In this document: one piece after another, positions 44,307-53,786 of the stretch
How the letters are laid out: each line of letters begins with the position of its first letter
Numbering within the stretch: the first letter of the stretch is position 1
DNA from: Vibrio sp. CK2-1
GTDB taxonomy: Bacteria; Pseudomonadota; Gammaproteobacteria; Enterobacterales; Vibrionaceae
Length of the DNA stretch: 64,000 nt
Assembly: GCF_021726515.1 (NCBI RefSeq)
Contig: NZ_JAKKCJ010000005.1
Span: 124,001-188,000, forward strand
Reading direction: 5' to 3'
Translations under genes and position numbers: made by a program
The notes under the pieces: generated by a model
Told to the model about the DNA's origin: nothing
Database searches by the model: none
Seen by the model: the letters and a program-made list of their open reading frames with translations, nothing else

Positions 44307-45437
44307 ATGGCCGTTGAATTAAATGAATTAAGAGATCAAATCGACGCCGTGGACAAACAAATCGTTGAGCTTCTGGCTCAACGTTTGTCTTTGGTCGAAA
44401 AGGTCGGCGAAGTAAAAAGCAAACATGGTTTACCGATTTACGCACCGGATCGTGAAGCGGCGATGTTGGCTTCTCGTCGTGAAGAAGCGGAAAAGCGTGG
44501 CGTTCCACCACAACTAATTGAAGATATTCTACGCCGTACTATGCGTGAGTCTTACGCCAGTGAAAAAGATTCCGGTTTTAAGTGTCTAAACCCAGAATTG
44601 CGCTCTATTGTGATTGTGGGTGGTAATGGTCAGCTCGGCGGTTTATTTAAGCGTATGTTTGAGCTCTCTGGCTATCAGGTGAAAATCTTAGGTAGTCAAG
44701 ATTGGGCGAACGCAGAAGAAATTGTTAAAGATGCAGGTATGGTTGTAGTCAGCGTGCCAATCCACCTCACCGATTCGGTGATTAAAAAACTACCGGCATT
44801 ACCGAGTGACTGCATCCTATGTGATTTAACCTCGATTAAAGCAGAGCCACTTGCGGCAATGCTTGAAGCGCATGCTGGCCCAGTGGTTGGTTTACATCCG
44901 ATGTTTGGCCCAGATATTCCAAGCATGGCAAAACAGGTAATTATTTGTAGTGAAGGTCGCCAACCTGAAGCTTATCAATGGTTGCTCAAGCAATTTGAAA
45001 TTTGGGGCGCGAGCATTTGTGCGATTGATGCTGAGGAGCATGATGACGGCATGACTTTAATTCAAGCGCTGCGTCACTTTACGTCATTTGCCTATGGCTC
45101 GCATTTATCGAAAGAGAACCCAAATCTCGATACCTTAGTGCAGCTAAGCTCTCCGATTTATCGTTTAGAGTTGGCGATGGTAGGTCGTCTATTTGCGCAA
45201 GATCCTGATTTGTATGGCGATATTATTATGTCGTCGCAACGCAATATCGATATGATCAAACGCTTCCATCAACGCTTTGGCGAAGCCATTGAGATTTTAG
45301 ATCATCGTAATAAAGCAGAATTTGTGAAGCAGTTTAATTCGGTATCGGAATGGTATGGAGACTACTCTCAGCAATTTATGCGTGAAAGCCAAAACTTGTT
45401 AAAGCAAGCTAACGATGCAATGCATCGCGGCAAGTGA
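44307..45437 (+). CDS. tyrA: bifunctional chorismate mutase / prephenate dehydrogenase TyrA
   Basis: TyrA converts chorismate to prephenate and then 4-hydroxyphenylpyruvate for tyrosine. Residues 1-90 are an AroQ-type chorismate mutase ([20 protein letters not shown]). The NAD-binding domain starts at [18 protein letters not shown], with the prephenate-site [10 protein letters not shown] and later [17 protein letters not shown] segment. Length (376) matches E. coli. It lies 49 bp after aroF. Confidence 0.95.
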   Translation: MAVELNELRDQIDAVDKQIVELLAQRLSLVEKVGEVKSKHGLPIYAPDREAAMLASRREEAEKRGVPPQLIEDILRRTMRESYASEKDSGFKCLNPELRSIVIVGGNGQLGGLFKRMFELSGYQVKILGSQDWANAEEIVKDAGMVVVSVPIHLTDSVIKKLPALPSDCILCDLTSIKAEPLAAMLEAHAGPVVGLHPMFGPDIPSMAKQVIICSEGRQPEAYQWLLKQFEIWGASICAIDAEEHDDGMTLIQALRHFTSFAYGSHLSKENPNLDTLVQLSSPIYRLELAMVGRLFAQDPDLYGDIIMSSQRNIDMIKRFHQRFGEAIEILDHRNKAEFVKQFNSVSEWYGDYSQQFMRESQNLLKQANDAMHRGK

Positions 45438-45453
45438 TTAGCTAATGATATTT

Positions 45454-45502
45454 GAGCCTTTTCTTATCGATATTTTCTTATTGATAAAACAAGGCTCTTT
45501 AT
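45454..45502 (+). terminator. aroF-tyrA terminator
   Basis: A long imperfect hairpin pairs GAGCCTT (45454) with AAGGCTC (45491-45497) and, inside, TTATC with GATAA. It is followed by TTTATT and overlaps the end of the convergent M23 gene. Confidence 0.65.
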
Positions 45503-46569
45503 TCTTCTACAGTTACCCATCCACCTTCTTCTATCCCAAAATCTTGTAATCCTTCTTTTCTCTTTATTTTATCTTGTCTGGTGAGTTTGCTTGATTGGTT
45601 GGCAATATCATTGATAGGTTGCTTACTACTCATCGCCAAGAGTAGTTGCAAGTTAACTGTGCGATTAAGCTGCTTAACTAGGTTTGCCCAAGGCACGTAT
45701 GATTGCTTGTTAAATAGCTGCTCGATGTTTTCGGGTTGCCATTGCATAAAATCTTGTGGATCTAAGGTTTTGCCAATAAAGCGAACTTCGTAGTGCAAAT
45801 GTGAACCTGTTGAGTTGCCACTGCTGCCACAAAATCCGACTCGGTCACCTTTCTCGACAAATTGCCCCGGTTTGACTGCAAATTGGTTTAGATGAGCATA
45901 GAGAGTGGCAAAGCCCAGGCCATGACGAATCTTTAATAAGTTGCCGTAACCTTGGTTGCTAGCGCGGGTCATTTCAACCACGCCATCGGCAGTTGCAAAA
46001 ATAGGTGTGCCAAGTGGGCAGGTTAAATCCGTACCTAGGTGTCGTTTCCATTTGCCGCTAATGGGGTGTAGTCGGTCTCCGTAAGGTGAGGATATTCGGC
46101 GGTAGTCGACTGGAATATCATTGGGGATCATGCGAAACAAGCTAGCTTCAATCGCTGGTGGCAGAGGAAAGGTGATTTGTTGTGAATTGTCTATTGTTGC
46201 GAGAGCTTGTTCGAAGTTGATTGCTGGGGGCGCGATTGAATCATCGCCGAGGTTATCGATTTGATCATGATCTTGTTCCTGCAAAGCGTCTTGCAGATTT
46301 TGATTGGTGACAAGTTGCTGCTGGTACTGCTCTTTATAGAGTTGTAATTCTTGGTTGAGAATATAGAGTTCATTGCGGCTGTTTTGCCACTGAGTGATTG
46401 CTATCCATGTAGTTGAAAATAAAAAGAGAATCGAAGCAATCGATAATGTTTTGAATGGCTTTTGGCCTACCATGTGCTTAAAGATCATCATAGGCCAAAT
46501 ACTCTGTTCACGCTTGGCAGTAATGCGAGAGTGTAGGCTGTTCGGCAATGTGGAATCTAAGTCAGACAT
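45499..46569 (-). CDS. M23-family (LytM domain) membrane-anchored peptidase
   Basis: The 356-aa protein from ATG 46569 (GTG 46578 possible) has one membrane anchor near residues 40-58 (TLSIASILFLFSTTWIAIT) and a periplasmic coiled-coil-like stretch. The LytM/peptidase M23 domain has zinc-ligand motifs HLGTDL and HLHYE. ISSPYGDRLHPISGKWKRHLG is the typical domain opening. It probably cleaves peptidoglycan cross-links or activates amidases. The C-terminal ~80 residues are unassigned. A G8 run lies 52 bp upstream of the start. Confidence 0.87.
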   Translation of the reverse strand: MSDLDSTLPNSLHSRITAKREQSIWPMMIFKHMVGQKPFKTLSIASILFLFSTTWIAITQWQNSRNELYILNQELQLYKEQYQQQLVTNQNLQDALQEQDHDQIDNLGDDSIAPPAINFEQALATIDNSQQITFPLPPAIEASLFRMIPNDIPVDYRRISSPYGDRLHPISGKWKRHLGTDLTCPLGTPIFATADGVVEMTRASNQGYGNLLKIRHGLGFATLYAHLNQFAVKPGQFVEKGDRVGFCGSSGNSTGSHLHYEVRFIGKTLDPQDFMQWQPENIEQLFNKQSYVPWANLVKQLNRTVNLQLLLAMSSKQPINDIANQSSKLTRQDKIKRKEGLQDFGIEEGGWVTVEE

Positions 46570-46721
46570 AAAGCACACAAGGTTAAAAATCTGGATAGCT
46601 TATGGTCTACAGCAATTTGTGGGGGGGGAAAAGGTTGGGCTAAATTAGGCGATAAAATTTACAGCGCTGTTCTCATTTTGAGGTTAGGAAATCAATTTGG
46701 AAATCTAAACAGAAAAATCAG

Positions 46722-46758
46722 CAGAAAAAATAAAGCCATCACATAGAGCAATGGCTTT
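46722..46758 (-). terminator. ettA terminator
   Basis: On the minus strand AAAGCCAT / ATGGCTTT form an 8-bp stem with an 11-nt loop followed by ATTTTTT. Confidence 0.75.
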
Positions 46759-46824
46759 AGTGGTAGGTAGCCGTTTAGGTAGGTCAATAGATGACTACCT
46801 AGTTCATAACTACCCAGCTCATAA

Positions 46825-48492
46825 CTACTTAGTTACACGCTTATACTTGATGCGGTGAGGTTCAGCAGCCGCTGCACCTAAAGTTTGTTTCAACCACTCA
46901 CTGTATTCTGTGTAGTTACCTTCGTAGAAGTTCACTTGGCCTTCATCACGGTAATCAAGAATGTGCGTGGCGATACGGTCGAGGAACCAACGGTCATGTG
47001 AGATAACCATGGCACAACCTGGGAATTCAAGTAACGCTTCTTCAAGAGCACGTAGCGTTTCAACGTCCAAGTCATTGGTCGGTTCATCGAGTAGTAATAC
47101 GTTACCGCCTGCTTTAAGTAATTTCGCTAAGTGAACACGGTTACGTTCACCACCAGAAAGCTCACCAATGCGTTTTTGCTGATCAACACCACGGAAGTTA
47201 AAGCGAGAGCAGTAAGCGCGCGCTGGAATTTCGAAGTTGTTGATCTTGATGATATCGGCACCTTCCGAGATTTCTTGGAAAACCGTGTTGCTATCATTCA
47301 TGCTGTCACGGAACTGATCAACCGAAGCTAGTTTCACGGTTTCGCCTAGTTCAACGGTGCCTGAATCTGGTTGCTCAGTACCACTTAGCATTTTGAATAG
47401 CGTTGATTTACCCGCGCCGTTGGCACCAACGATACCAACGATGGCACCTTTCGGCATGCTGAAAGATAGGTTATCAATCAGAACGCGATCGCCAAATGAT
47501 TTAGTTAGGTTGTTAACTTCAAGAACCTTGTCACCTAAACGCTCACCTGGCGGAATAAACAGCTCATTGGTTTCGTTACGTTTTTGGTGATCAGATTTGT
47601 TCAGTTCTTCAAAGCGTGCCATACGAGCTTTTGATTTCGCCTGACGACCTTTCGGGTTTTGACGAACCCACTCCAATTCTTTCTCAATGGTTTTCTTACG
47701 AGCATTTTCCGACGACGCTTCTTGCGCTAAACGCTCATCTTTTTGCTCTAGCCATGAGGTGTAGTTACCTTCCCATGGAATACCTTCACCACGGTCAAGC
47801 TCTAAAATCCAGCCAGCAGCGTTATCTAGGAAGTAACGGTCGTGGGTAATCGCTACCACAGTACCGCTGTAATCAACTAGGAAGTGCTCAAGCCAAGCCA
47901 CAGATTCTGCATCCAAGTGGTTGGTTGGCTCATCAAGTAGCAACATGTCTGGTTTTTCAAGTAGTAGGCGACAAATTGCCACACGGCGACGCTCACCACC
48001 AGAAAGGTGTTCAATTTTGGCATCCCACTCAGGAAGACGAAGTGCATCAGCGGCACGCTCTAGAGCATTTTCTAGATTGTGACCATCTTTAGCTTGGATT
48101 AATGCTTCCAGTTCGCCTTGTTCTTTCGCCAGTGCATCAAAATCAGCATCAGGTTCTGCGTAGGCTGCGTAAACTGCATCAATTCGTTTTAATGCATCCG
48201 CGACATCGGCTACCGCTTCTTCTACAATTTCACGTACGGTTTTTGATTCATCCAATACGGGTTCTTGAGGAAGGTAGCCAATATTAAGGCCAGGTTGAGG
48301 ACGTGCTTCACCATCAATATCGGTATCAATACCAGCCATGATGCGAAGTAGGGTTGATTTACCTGCGCCGTTTAGGCCGAGAACACCAATTTTGGCACCA
48401 GGAAAAAAGCTTAGTGAGATATCTTTCAATATTTGACGTTTCGGTGGCACAATTTTGCTCACACGAGACATGGTATAGACGTATTCAGCCAT
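46825..48492 (-). CDS. ettA: energy-dependent translational throttle protein EttA
   Basis: EttA is an ABC-F ATPase that binds the ribosomal E site and gates translation according to the ATP/ADP ratio. The 555-aa protein has two ABC cassettes with Walker A GLNGAGKST and GANGAGKST, two LSGGE signatures and two LLDEPTN Walker B regions. The arm insertion lies in the first cassette (YAEPDADFDALAKEQ region) and the linker (PtIM) between the cassettes is rich in basic residues (NPKGRQAKSKARMARFEELN). Length matches E. coli EttA. Confidence 0.96.
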   Translation of the reverse strand: MAEYVYTMSRVSKIVPPKRQILKDISLSFFPGAKIGVLGLNGAGKSTLLRIMAGIDTDIDGEARPQPGLNIGYLPQEPVLDESKTVREIVEEAVADVADALKRIDAVYAAYAEPDADFDALAKEQGELEALIQAKDGHNLENALERAADALRLPEWDAKIEHLSGGERRRVAICRLLLEKPDMLLLDEPTNHLDAESVAWLEHFLVDYSGTVVAITHDRYFLDNAAGWILELDRGEGIPWEGNYTSWLEQKDERLAQEASSENARKKTIEKELEWVRQNPKGRQAKSKARMARFEELNKSDHQKRNETNELFIPPGERLGDKVLEVNNLTKSFGDRVLIDNLSFSMPKGAIVGIVGANGAGKSTLFKMLSGTEQPDSGTVELGETVKLASVDQFRDSMNDSNTVFQEISEGADIIKINNFEIPARAYCSRFNFRGVDQQKRIGELSGGERNRVHLAKLLKAGGNVLLLDEPTNDLDVETLRALEEALLEFPGCAMVISHDRWFLDRIATHILDYRDEGQVNFYEGNYTEYSEWLKQTLGAAAAEPHRIKYKRVTK

Positions 48493-48706
48493 AGCCGCTC
48501 GGATCCTATTCTTGAGAATAAATTGAAAACCTTAGTTTACTCTTTCTCACATAAGATTCACACTAGATGAGTGTAAACAAGGGTATTATGCTTATCGAGT
48601 GAGTGGGTTTTTCTCGAAAGTGACAATTAATCCAACTCATTAAAATTTATCAATATTTATCATTTCACGTTATTTGTGAATTCATCATCAGGGAAGTTTC
48701 AAATTC

Positions 48707-50701
48707 ATGCTGAATTGTAAAAAGACTTTATTTCTCTGTGTGGTATCGGTGAGTGCTGCATTATCGGCCGCTTACGTTACTGCTCAGTCTATTAGTGCTA
48801 CTCACGTGAAAGAGTCTAAAATTACTGATTCAACAGAGAAAAAATTATCACCGCTTGAGCTTCAAAGACAGACTTATGAGCAAGCTCAAGACTTACTCGA
48901 TAAAGACGATGTGCAGGCGTATCAAGAGATTCGTCCACAAATTTCTAATTATCCGTTAACGCCCTATGTTGATTACCGAGTTTTTCTGACCGATATCGAA
49001 CATCGAACTCCTGAAGAAGTGAATAGCTTTACTGAAAAGTACCAATCTTTTCCATTTTCAGCTCGCGTAAGGGCCAATTATCTTGATGCGTTAGCCAAAA
49101 CCAATCAATGGAAATTACTAACGGAATATCAAACCGAAGAGCCTAGAGATCAAAGATATCGTTGCCACTATTATTTTGCTAAGTGGACGCAAGGTGAAAA
49201 AGAAGAAGCTTATAAAGGCGCGCAAGATTTATGGCTAACCGGAAGTAGTGTGTCTTCGGCTTGCGATCCTTTGTTTGACGAATGGGCGAAAGCGGGCTTA
49301 CGGGATGATGAGATCATTTTGCAACGTATGTTACTCGGCTTTAAATCTGGCAATTCACGCTTATTCAAATACCTAGATAATATGCTGACTAGCGAGCAAG
49401 CTAAGGATCAATCGAAAGACCTCCAAGCTTTATATGCTGATCCAAGCAAGGTATTGGAGTTCAGCAAAAAATCAAAAATCACGCCATTCAACCAACAGTT
49501 AACCGAATATGCATTTAGACAATTAATTCGTAAAGATACCGCTAAAGCGGTGGAAGATTACGATCAGGTAGTAAAAGGCCAAAAGCTCCCGAAGTCTGCG
49601 CAGGTTGAATTATCTAACTACGCCAGTGCTTGGTTAATGAATACTCGTTCAAACAAGTTAGCTAAATGGCGCGATCAAATGCTGAGTAAGCAAGGATTAA
49701 CCAATCGTCTTGAACGACGTGCTCGTATTGCGATTCAAAATGGTGACTGGAATGATTTGTCTCTCTGGATTAGCAAGTTGCCGAAAGAAGATCAGGAAAG
49801 CTTGCGTTGGCAGTACTGGTTAGCGCGAGTGGAGTTCGCTCAAGGTAAAGACCAACAAGCCACTGAGCGTCTCAAGAAGATGTTAGGTCAGCGTAACTTT
49901 TATAGTGCCGCGGCAGCAGAGTTACTCGGTGAGCCAATTCGCTATCAAAGTAAGATCTTGAATGAAAAACTGCCTGATATTTCGAAAAACCAAGCCGCGC
50001 TTGATCGGATTGCTGAAATGATCGCGGTCGATAAAATTTATGCGGCGAAAAGTGAATGGCGTTGGTTGTTATGGCATAGCACACAAAGTGAGAAAAAAGC
50101 ATTAGTGAAGTACGCCACCAATAAGCGCTGGCATAATTTTGCTGTAGTAGGAACGATTGAAGCGAAAATGTGGGATTACACTAGTCTACGTTTTCCAATT
50201 GCCCATCGCTGGTGGTTTGACTTTTATGGTAAGAAAAATGATATTCCACTCATTACTTTAATGTCATTATCTCGCCAAGAAAGTGCTTTGGATGTCGAAG
50301 CTCGATCTCCCGTTGGCGCGAGAGGGATCATGCAAATTATGCCGACAACCGCTCAGCATACCGCCGATGTCTATGACCTAGAATATAACGGTGCTGATGA
50401 GTTGTATGATATTCAAAAGAACATTGAGATCGGCAGTTCTTATCTTGGTGGGCTACTGGATGATTTTAATCGCAATAGAATTTTTGCTTTTGCCGCTTAT
50501 AATGCAGGACCACACCGCGTGAAGCAGTGGCGGGCACGTACCAATCAAAGTATTGATGCTTACTCATTTATTGAGGCGATTCCTTTTGATGAAACTCGTG
50601 GTTATGTGCAAAATATTCTAATGTTTGAAACCTATTATCGAAACTTACTTGGTCAGGATGGAGCATTCTTAACTCCTCAAGAAGTAAAGGAAAAATATTA
50701 A
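48707..50701 (+). CDS. slt: soluble lytic murein transglycosylase Slt
   Basis: Slt70 cleaves glycan strands of peptidoglycan in the periplasm, leaving 1,6-anhydro ends. The 664-aa protein has a signal peptide (MLNCKKTLFLCVVSVSAALSAA), the large alpha-helical ring domain, and a C-terminal SLT domain with catalytic E525 (SLSRQESALD), GARGIMQIMPTTA and FAAYNAGPHRVKQW. trpR starts 4 bp after its stop, the enteric slt-trpR order. Confidence 0.94.
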   Translation: MLNCKKTLFLCVVSVSAALSAAYVTAQSISATHVKESKITDSTEKKLSPLELQRQTYEQAQDLLDKDDVQAYQEIRPQISNYPLTPYVDYRVFLTDIEHRTPEEVNSFTEKYQSFPFSARVRANYLDALAKTNQWKLLTEYQTEEPRDQRYRCHYYFAKWTQGEKEEAYKGAQDLWLTGSSVSSACDPLFDEWAKAGLRDDEIILQRMLLGFKSGNSRLFKYLDNMLTSEQAKDQSKDLQALYADPSKVLEFSKKSKITPFNQQLTEYAFRQLIRKDTAKAVEDYDQVVKGQKLPKSAQVELSNYASAWLMNTRSNKLAKWRDQMLSKQGLTNRLERRARIAIQNGDWNDLSLWISKLPKEDQESLRWQYWLARVEFAQGKDQQATERLKKMLGQRNFYSAAAAELLGEPIRYQSKILNEKLPDISKNQAALDRIAEMIAVDKIYAAKSEWRWLLWHSTQSEKKALVKYATNKRWHNFAVVGTIEAKMWDYTSLRFPIAHRWWFDFYGKKNDIPLITLMSLSRQESALDVEARSPVGARGIMQIMPTTAQHTADVYDLEYNGADELYDIQKNIEIGSSYLGGLLDDFNRNRIFAFAAYNAGPHRVKQWRARTNQSIDAYSFIEAIPFDETRGYVQNILMFETYYRNLLGQDGAFLTPQEVKEKY

Positions 50702-50705
50702 TCTG

Positions 50706-51044
50706 ATGGATAAATCAAAGCAGCAAATCCATAATGATGAATTGGTACCTGAATTTGCTAATTGGCAAGATGTATTGGCGTTACTTGAGCATTCTTGCCA
50801 GCAAGAACAGTTGGATTTTTTACTGTCGATGCTATTGACCTATGATGAGCGAGAAGCCTTGTTAGCTCGCATGAATATCTTACATGAGCTGATCAAAGGT
50901 GAGCGCTCTCAGCGTCAAGTTAGTCAAATGCTAGGGGTAGGTGTGGCGACGATTACTCGTGGTTCCTCTGAGCTGAAAAAGCTGCAACCAGAACAAAAGC
51001 AGCAACTGCAAGCGATGTTGCAAGCTGCTGCGGATAAAGCTTAA
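50706..51044 (+). CDS. trpR: trp operon repressor TrpR
   Basis: TrpR binds tryptophan and represses aromatic biosynthesis genes. The 112-aa all-helical protein has the typical core LLTYDEREALLARMNILHELIKGERSQRQVSQMLGVGVATITRGSSELK, whose helix-turn-helix is QRQVSQMLGVGVATITRGS. It is four residues longer than E. coli TrpR and coupled to slt. It converges on yjjX. Confidence 0.94.
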   Translation: MDKSKQQIHNDELVPEFANWQDVLALLEHSCQQEQLDFLLSMLLTYDEREALLARMNILHELIKGERSQRQVSQMLGVGVATITRGSSELKKLQPEQKQQLQAMLQAAADKA

Positions 51045-51057
51045 CTATCGAAATAGT

Positions 51058-51603
51058 TTAAAGTGGGAAGTGTTCGGGATTTAAAAATGGAATTAATGCC
51101 AATACTAACGCTTGATGATAAACCGAACTTCTGGTCAATTGGTGGTGTGTTAGCAAGCCTATCGCACCACCTTTTTGTTTGATGTTGTCGGTCGCAAAGA
51201 CTTCATCCATAACATGACCAAGCTCTTTACCTTGTTTTACCTTCTCAAGCACTACAGGCGGCAGCATTAAGCAAGCTGAGCGTGATTCACCGCGTTGTAC
51301 TTTCCCTACACTAGGATTACTTTCGATAATCATCCAAGCGTAAGTAAATGGTTCTGCAATTCCCGCTTCTAACCCAACATAAAAATCGCCATCCGGGATT
51401 GCCGTTTGAGCATTGTGTACTCGGTTTAGAGCGCCTTGTTTAGTTTCCTGATCATTCATTGGTTGATCCGGTACTTCACTGGCGACCGACACCCCTTCAA
51501 ATAGAAACTCGGTCTCAGGAAAACTGGCAGTAAAAGCGCTTTCTACCGCTTTTATCTTGGCTGGATTTAACGAGGCAACGACTACCTTTTTACTGCTTTT
51601 CAT
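51058..51603 (-). CDS. yjjX: inosine/xanthosine triphosphatase YjjX
   Basis: YjjX hydrolyses ITP and XTP, clearing damaged purine nucleotides. The 181-aa protein begins [19 protein letters not shown] and has the family segments [33 protein letters not shown] and [27 protein letters not shown]. It starts directly after the pheA stop with no gap. Confidence 0.92.
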   Translation of the reverse strand: MKSSKKVVVASLNPAKIKAVESAFTASFPETEFLFEGVSVASEVPDQPMNDQETKQGALNRVHNAQTAIPDGDFYVGLEAGIAEPFTYAWMIIESNPSVGKVQRGESRSACLMLPPVVLEKVKQGKELGHVMDEVFATDNIKQKGGAIGLLTHHQLTRSSVYHQALVLALIPFLNPEHFPL

Positions 51604-52824
51604 TTAGCCTTCCAGTTTGACTTGAGTCGGTTTGATATTTTCGATTGGATAGCAACCTAACACTTTTAAGTGACGAGTGATTTTGGTTAATTCGCTGATC
51701 GATTGTTGCATTTCGACTGAATCTAAATGCGCTTCTAAATCGACATAGAACATTTCTTCCCAAGGGTTACCCATGATTGGACGTGACTCTAGTTTGGTCA
51801 TATTGATGCCGTAGCGTTGCAGCACTAGTAAGGTTTGTACTAGCGAGCCCGCTTCTTGGGAGGTCGACATGATCAGCGTGGTTTTAGCTGGGATTTGAGT
51901 CGATACTTCGATTGGCTTACGCGCCACGATAATAAAGCGTGTGTGGTTTTCAGTTTGATTGGCAATGTTTTCTTTCACGACCTGTAAGCCGTAAAGTTTG
52001 CCTGTGGTTGAATTACCAATTGCCGCGACATCTGGGCGGTTAAGCTCTTTAACTTTTTGCATCGCATCCGCAGTACTGACACAGGATTCTAATGAAACAT
52101 CATCTAAGCGGCTTAAAAACTCACTGCATTGTTGGTGCGGTTGAGGATGAGAGTAAAGCGTTTTGATGTCTTCTAGGCGCATCTCTTGCGGGGCTAATAA
52201 GCAATGCTCAATTGGCAGTGTCATCTCACCGACAATGTATAGAGTCGTATGCTGCAATAGGTCATACACTTCATTGATGGAACCTGAACTGGTGTTTTCA
52301 ATGGGTAGTACACCGAAATCCGCATGGCCTGATTCAACCGTTGAGGTCACTTCTTGAAAATGCTTACAGTTAAGCTCAATCAATTCGGTATTTTTACGGC
52401 TGAAATATTCAAGACTAGCAAGGTGCGAATAAGATCCTTTAGAACCTAAGAAAGCCACCCGAGCTAACGGCTTACGGCTTTCTTGTGGATTGGCTAGGTT
52501 CTGTAGGTAGGCTTGTTGCAGTAGTACCGAGTCTTCAATGATGGTGTGAAAAATTTTGGTGATATAAGGTGCATCGAGTTGATATTTATCTTTACCATTA
52601 TTGATTAGTTTGACTAGCAGTTCTTGCTCACGTTGCGCATCACGAACAGGCTTGGCTGTTTCAACCTTGCTTTTAGCGACATTAAGGCTTAATGCTCGGC
52701 GCTCAGATAATATCTTTAGCAGTTGATCATCGAGTTCATTTAAGCGAAGTCGAATCGCCTCTAAAGATAGGCTAGGTTGAGAATTGTTGGTACTCGGTGA
52801 AGAAGAACTGTGCTGCTTGGTCAT
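51604..52824 (-). CDS. pheA: bifunctional chorismate mutase / prephenate dehydratase PheA
   Basis: PheA makes phenylpyruvate for phenylalanine. The 406-aa protein has an AroQ chorismate mutase (about 20-105), a prephenate dehydratase domain starting ARVAFLGSKGSYSHLASLEYF and containing the catalytic NHTRF, and a C-terminal ACT domain with the phenylalanine-binding ESRPIMGNPWEEMFYVD. AGGAAA precedes ATG 52824. A leader peptide and attenuator lie upstream. Confidence 0.95.
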   Translation of the reverse strand: MTKQHSSSSPSTNNSQPSLSLEAIRLRLNELDDQLLKILSERRALSLNVAKSKVETAKPVRDAQREQELLVKLINNGKDKYQLDAPYITKIFHTIIEDSVLLQQAYLQNLANPQESRKPLARVAFLGSKGSYSHLASLEYFSRKNTELIELNCKHFQEVTSTVESGHADFGVLPIENTSSGSINEVYDLLQHTTLYIVGEMTLPIEHCLLAPQEMRLEDIKTLYSHPQPHQQCSEFLSRLDDVSLESCVSTADAMQKVKELNRPDVAAIGNSTTGKLYGLQVVKENIANQTENHTRFIIVARKPIEVSTQIPAKTTLIMSTSQEAGSLVQTLLVLQRYGINMTKLESRPIMGNPWEEMFYVDLEAHLDSVEMQQSISELTKITRHLKVLGCYPIENIKPTQVKLEG

Positions 52825-52837
52825 GTGTATTTCCTAT

Positions 52838-52863
52838 AAAAAAGCCCCCCAGAGTGGGAGGCT
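52838..52863 (-). terminator. pheA attenuator terminator
   Basis: On the minus strand AGCCTCCC and GGGGGGCT form the stem, followed by TTTTTTAT. It lies between the pheL leader peptide and pheA, as in transcription attenuation. Confidence 0.88.
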
Positions 52864-52911
52864 TTCTGTCCGTTTTTGGCTTATTTTTAAAACGACATCT
52901 AGCCCCACCGA

Positions 52912-52959
52912 TTAGGATGGAAAAAAGAAGCCAAAAAAGAACAGAGTAGATGAATGCAT
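52912..52959 (-). CDS. pheL: phe operon leader peptide PheL
   Basis: A 15-codon frame starts at ATG 52959 after AAGGA and encodes MHSSTLFFFGFFFPS, with six phenylalanine codons in seven positions, then TAA (52914-52912). Ribosome stalling at these codons when Phe-tRNA is scarce would favour the antiterminator and allow pheA transcription. The rest of the 242-bp gap between raiA and pheA holds the attenuator and a terminator. Confidence 0.95.
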   Translation of the reverse strand: MHSSTLFFFGFFFPS

Positions 52960-53014
52960 AGTATTAATTTCCTTGGGTGAAACAGTACCATAAGCAAGCG
53001 CAGGGAAAGCGTCA

Positions 53015-53045
53015 AGCAAAAAAATGGCGCTCAATTGAGCGCCAT
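53015..53045 (-). terminator. raiA terminator
   Basis: On the minus strand a near-perfect palindrome ATGGCGCTCAATTGAGCGCC closes with AT and is followed by TTTTTTT. Confidence 0.9.
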
Positions 53046-53066
53046 ACTATTCGTGTCTATTGAATC

Positions 53067-53405
53067 TTAAATTTCTTCGAGCTCTTCTTCTAATTCTGGT
53101 TTTTCTGCCTGAGCACGTTTTGCTTCAGGTTTATGGCTGAGCTTATTAAGTTGTCGTTCGAGTTTTTGCTCTACCTCATTAATCGCTTTGTATAAATCTT
53201 CATTGGATGCGGAAGCAACCAGTTGTCCTTTTGGCACACTAATTGTGGCTTCAATCTTCTGTTGTTTACCTGGTTCGGTACTAATGGTGGCATGACAGCC
53301 AATCAGATCAATTTGCCATTTTTCTAGTTTTTTAAATTTCGCCTCAATATGGTCACGGATGGAAGAGGTCACTTCAATATTCTTACCAGTAATGTTTAGT
53401 TGCAT
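53067..53405 (-). CDS. raiA: ribosome-associated inhibitor RaiA (YfiA)
   Basis: RaiA binds the 30S subunit between the A and P sites and silences ribosomes in stress and stationary phase. The 112-aa protein begins MQLNITGKNIEVTSSIRDHIEAKF and has the double-stranded-RNA-like fold with conserved basic residues (NKLSHKPEAKRAQ). The acidic tail ends ELEEELEEI and is characteristic of RaiA rather than Hpf. Its place between pheA and bamD matches other gamma-proteobacteria. Confidence 0.93.
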   Translation of the reverse strand: MQLNITGKNIEVTSSIRDHIEAKFKKLEKWQIDLIGCHATISTEPGKQQKIEATISVPKGQLVASASNEDLYKAINEVEQKLERQLNKLSHKPEAKRAQAEKPELEEELEEI

Positions 53406-53466
53406 AGGCTATTTATCCTCTTTTTCCTTGATTCGTTAACTTCAGATTACTGTTTTGTACTGAAAT

Positions 53467-53537
53467 AAATGTGATCAATATCAGGTTTTATAAGGGATTT
53501 ATGGCTTGATGAAGTAAATGTGATCCTAGACAAAAGC
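53467..53537 (-). promoter_or_regulatory. two CRP-like sites upstream of raiA
   Basis: AAATGTGATCAATATCAGGT.. at 53467-53488 and AAATGTGATCCTAGACAAAA.. at 53516-53537 share the left half AAATGTGATC of the CRP consensus; the right halves are poor. They are centred 73 and 122 bp upstream of the raiA start. raiA is CRP-activated in E. coli as I recall. The 381-bp interval 53406-53786 holds no credible gene besides these sites and a terminator. Confidence 0.4.
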
Positions 53538-53721
53538 TGGTGATATTAGAGGTTGAAAAGGCTTGTTATTTGTCTGGATTTAAGTAGATTGAATGGAATG
53601 GCTACTAGAGATTAACGTTTTTAGGGGCGCTGTTTGAGCCTAAAATTAGGGCGCTTATTTTATCGACACTTCTTTGCGGTACTACTTCTACTCAAATACT
53701 CACTTCTCGCTTTTTTAAAAA

Positions 53722-53752
53722 CAAAAAAAGCAACCGAAGCTGCTTTTTTTGT
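53722..53752 (-). terminator. terminator downstream of bamD
   Basis: AAAAAAGCA / TGCTTTTTT pair around an 8-nt loop. A and T tracts on both sides let it work in either direction; it follows bamD on the minus strand. Confidence 0.8.
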
Positions 53753-53786
53753 TGTTTCTCTATTTGATTACGCTTTCAGTATTCGA

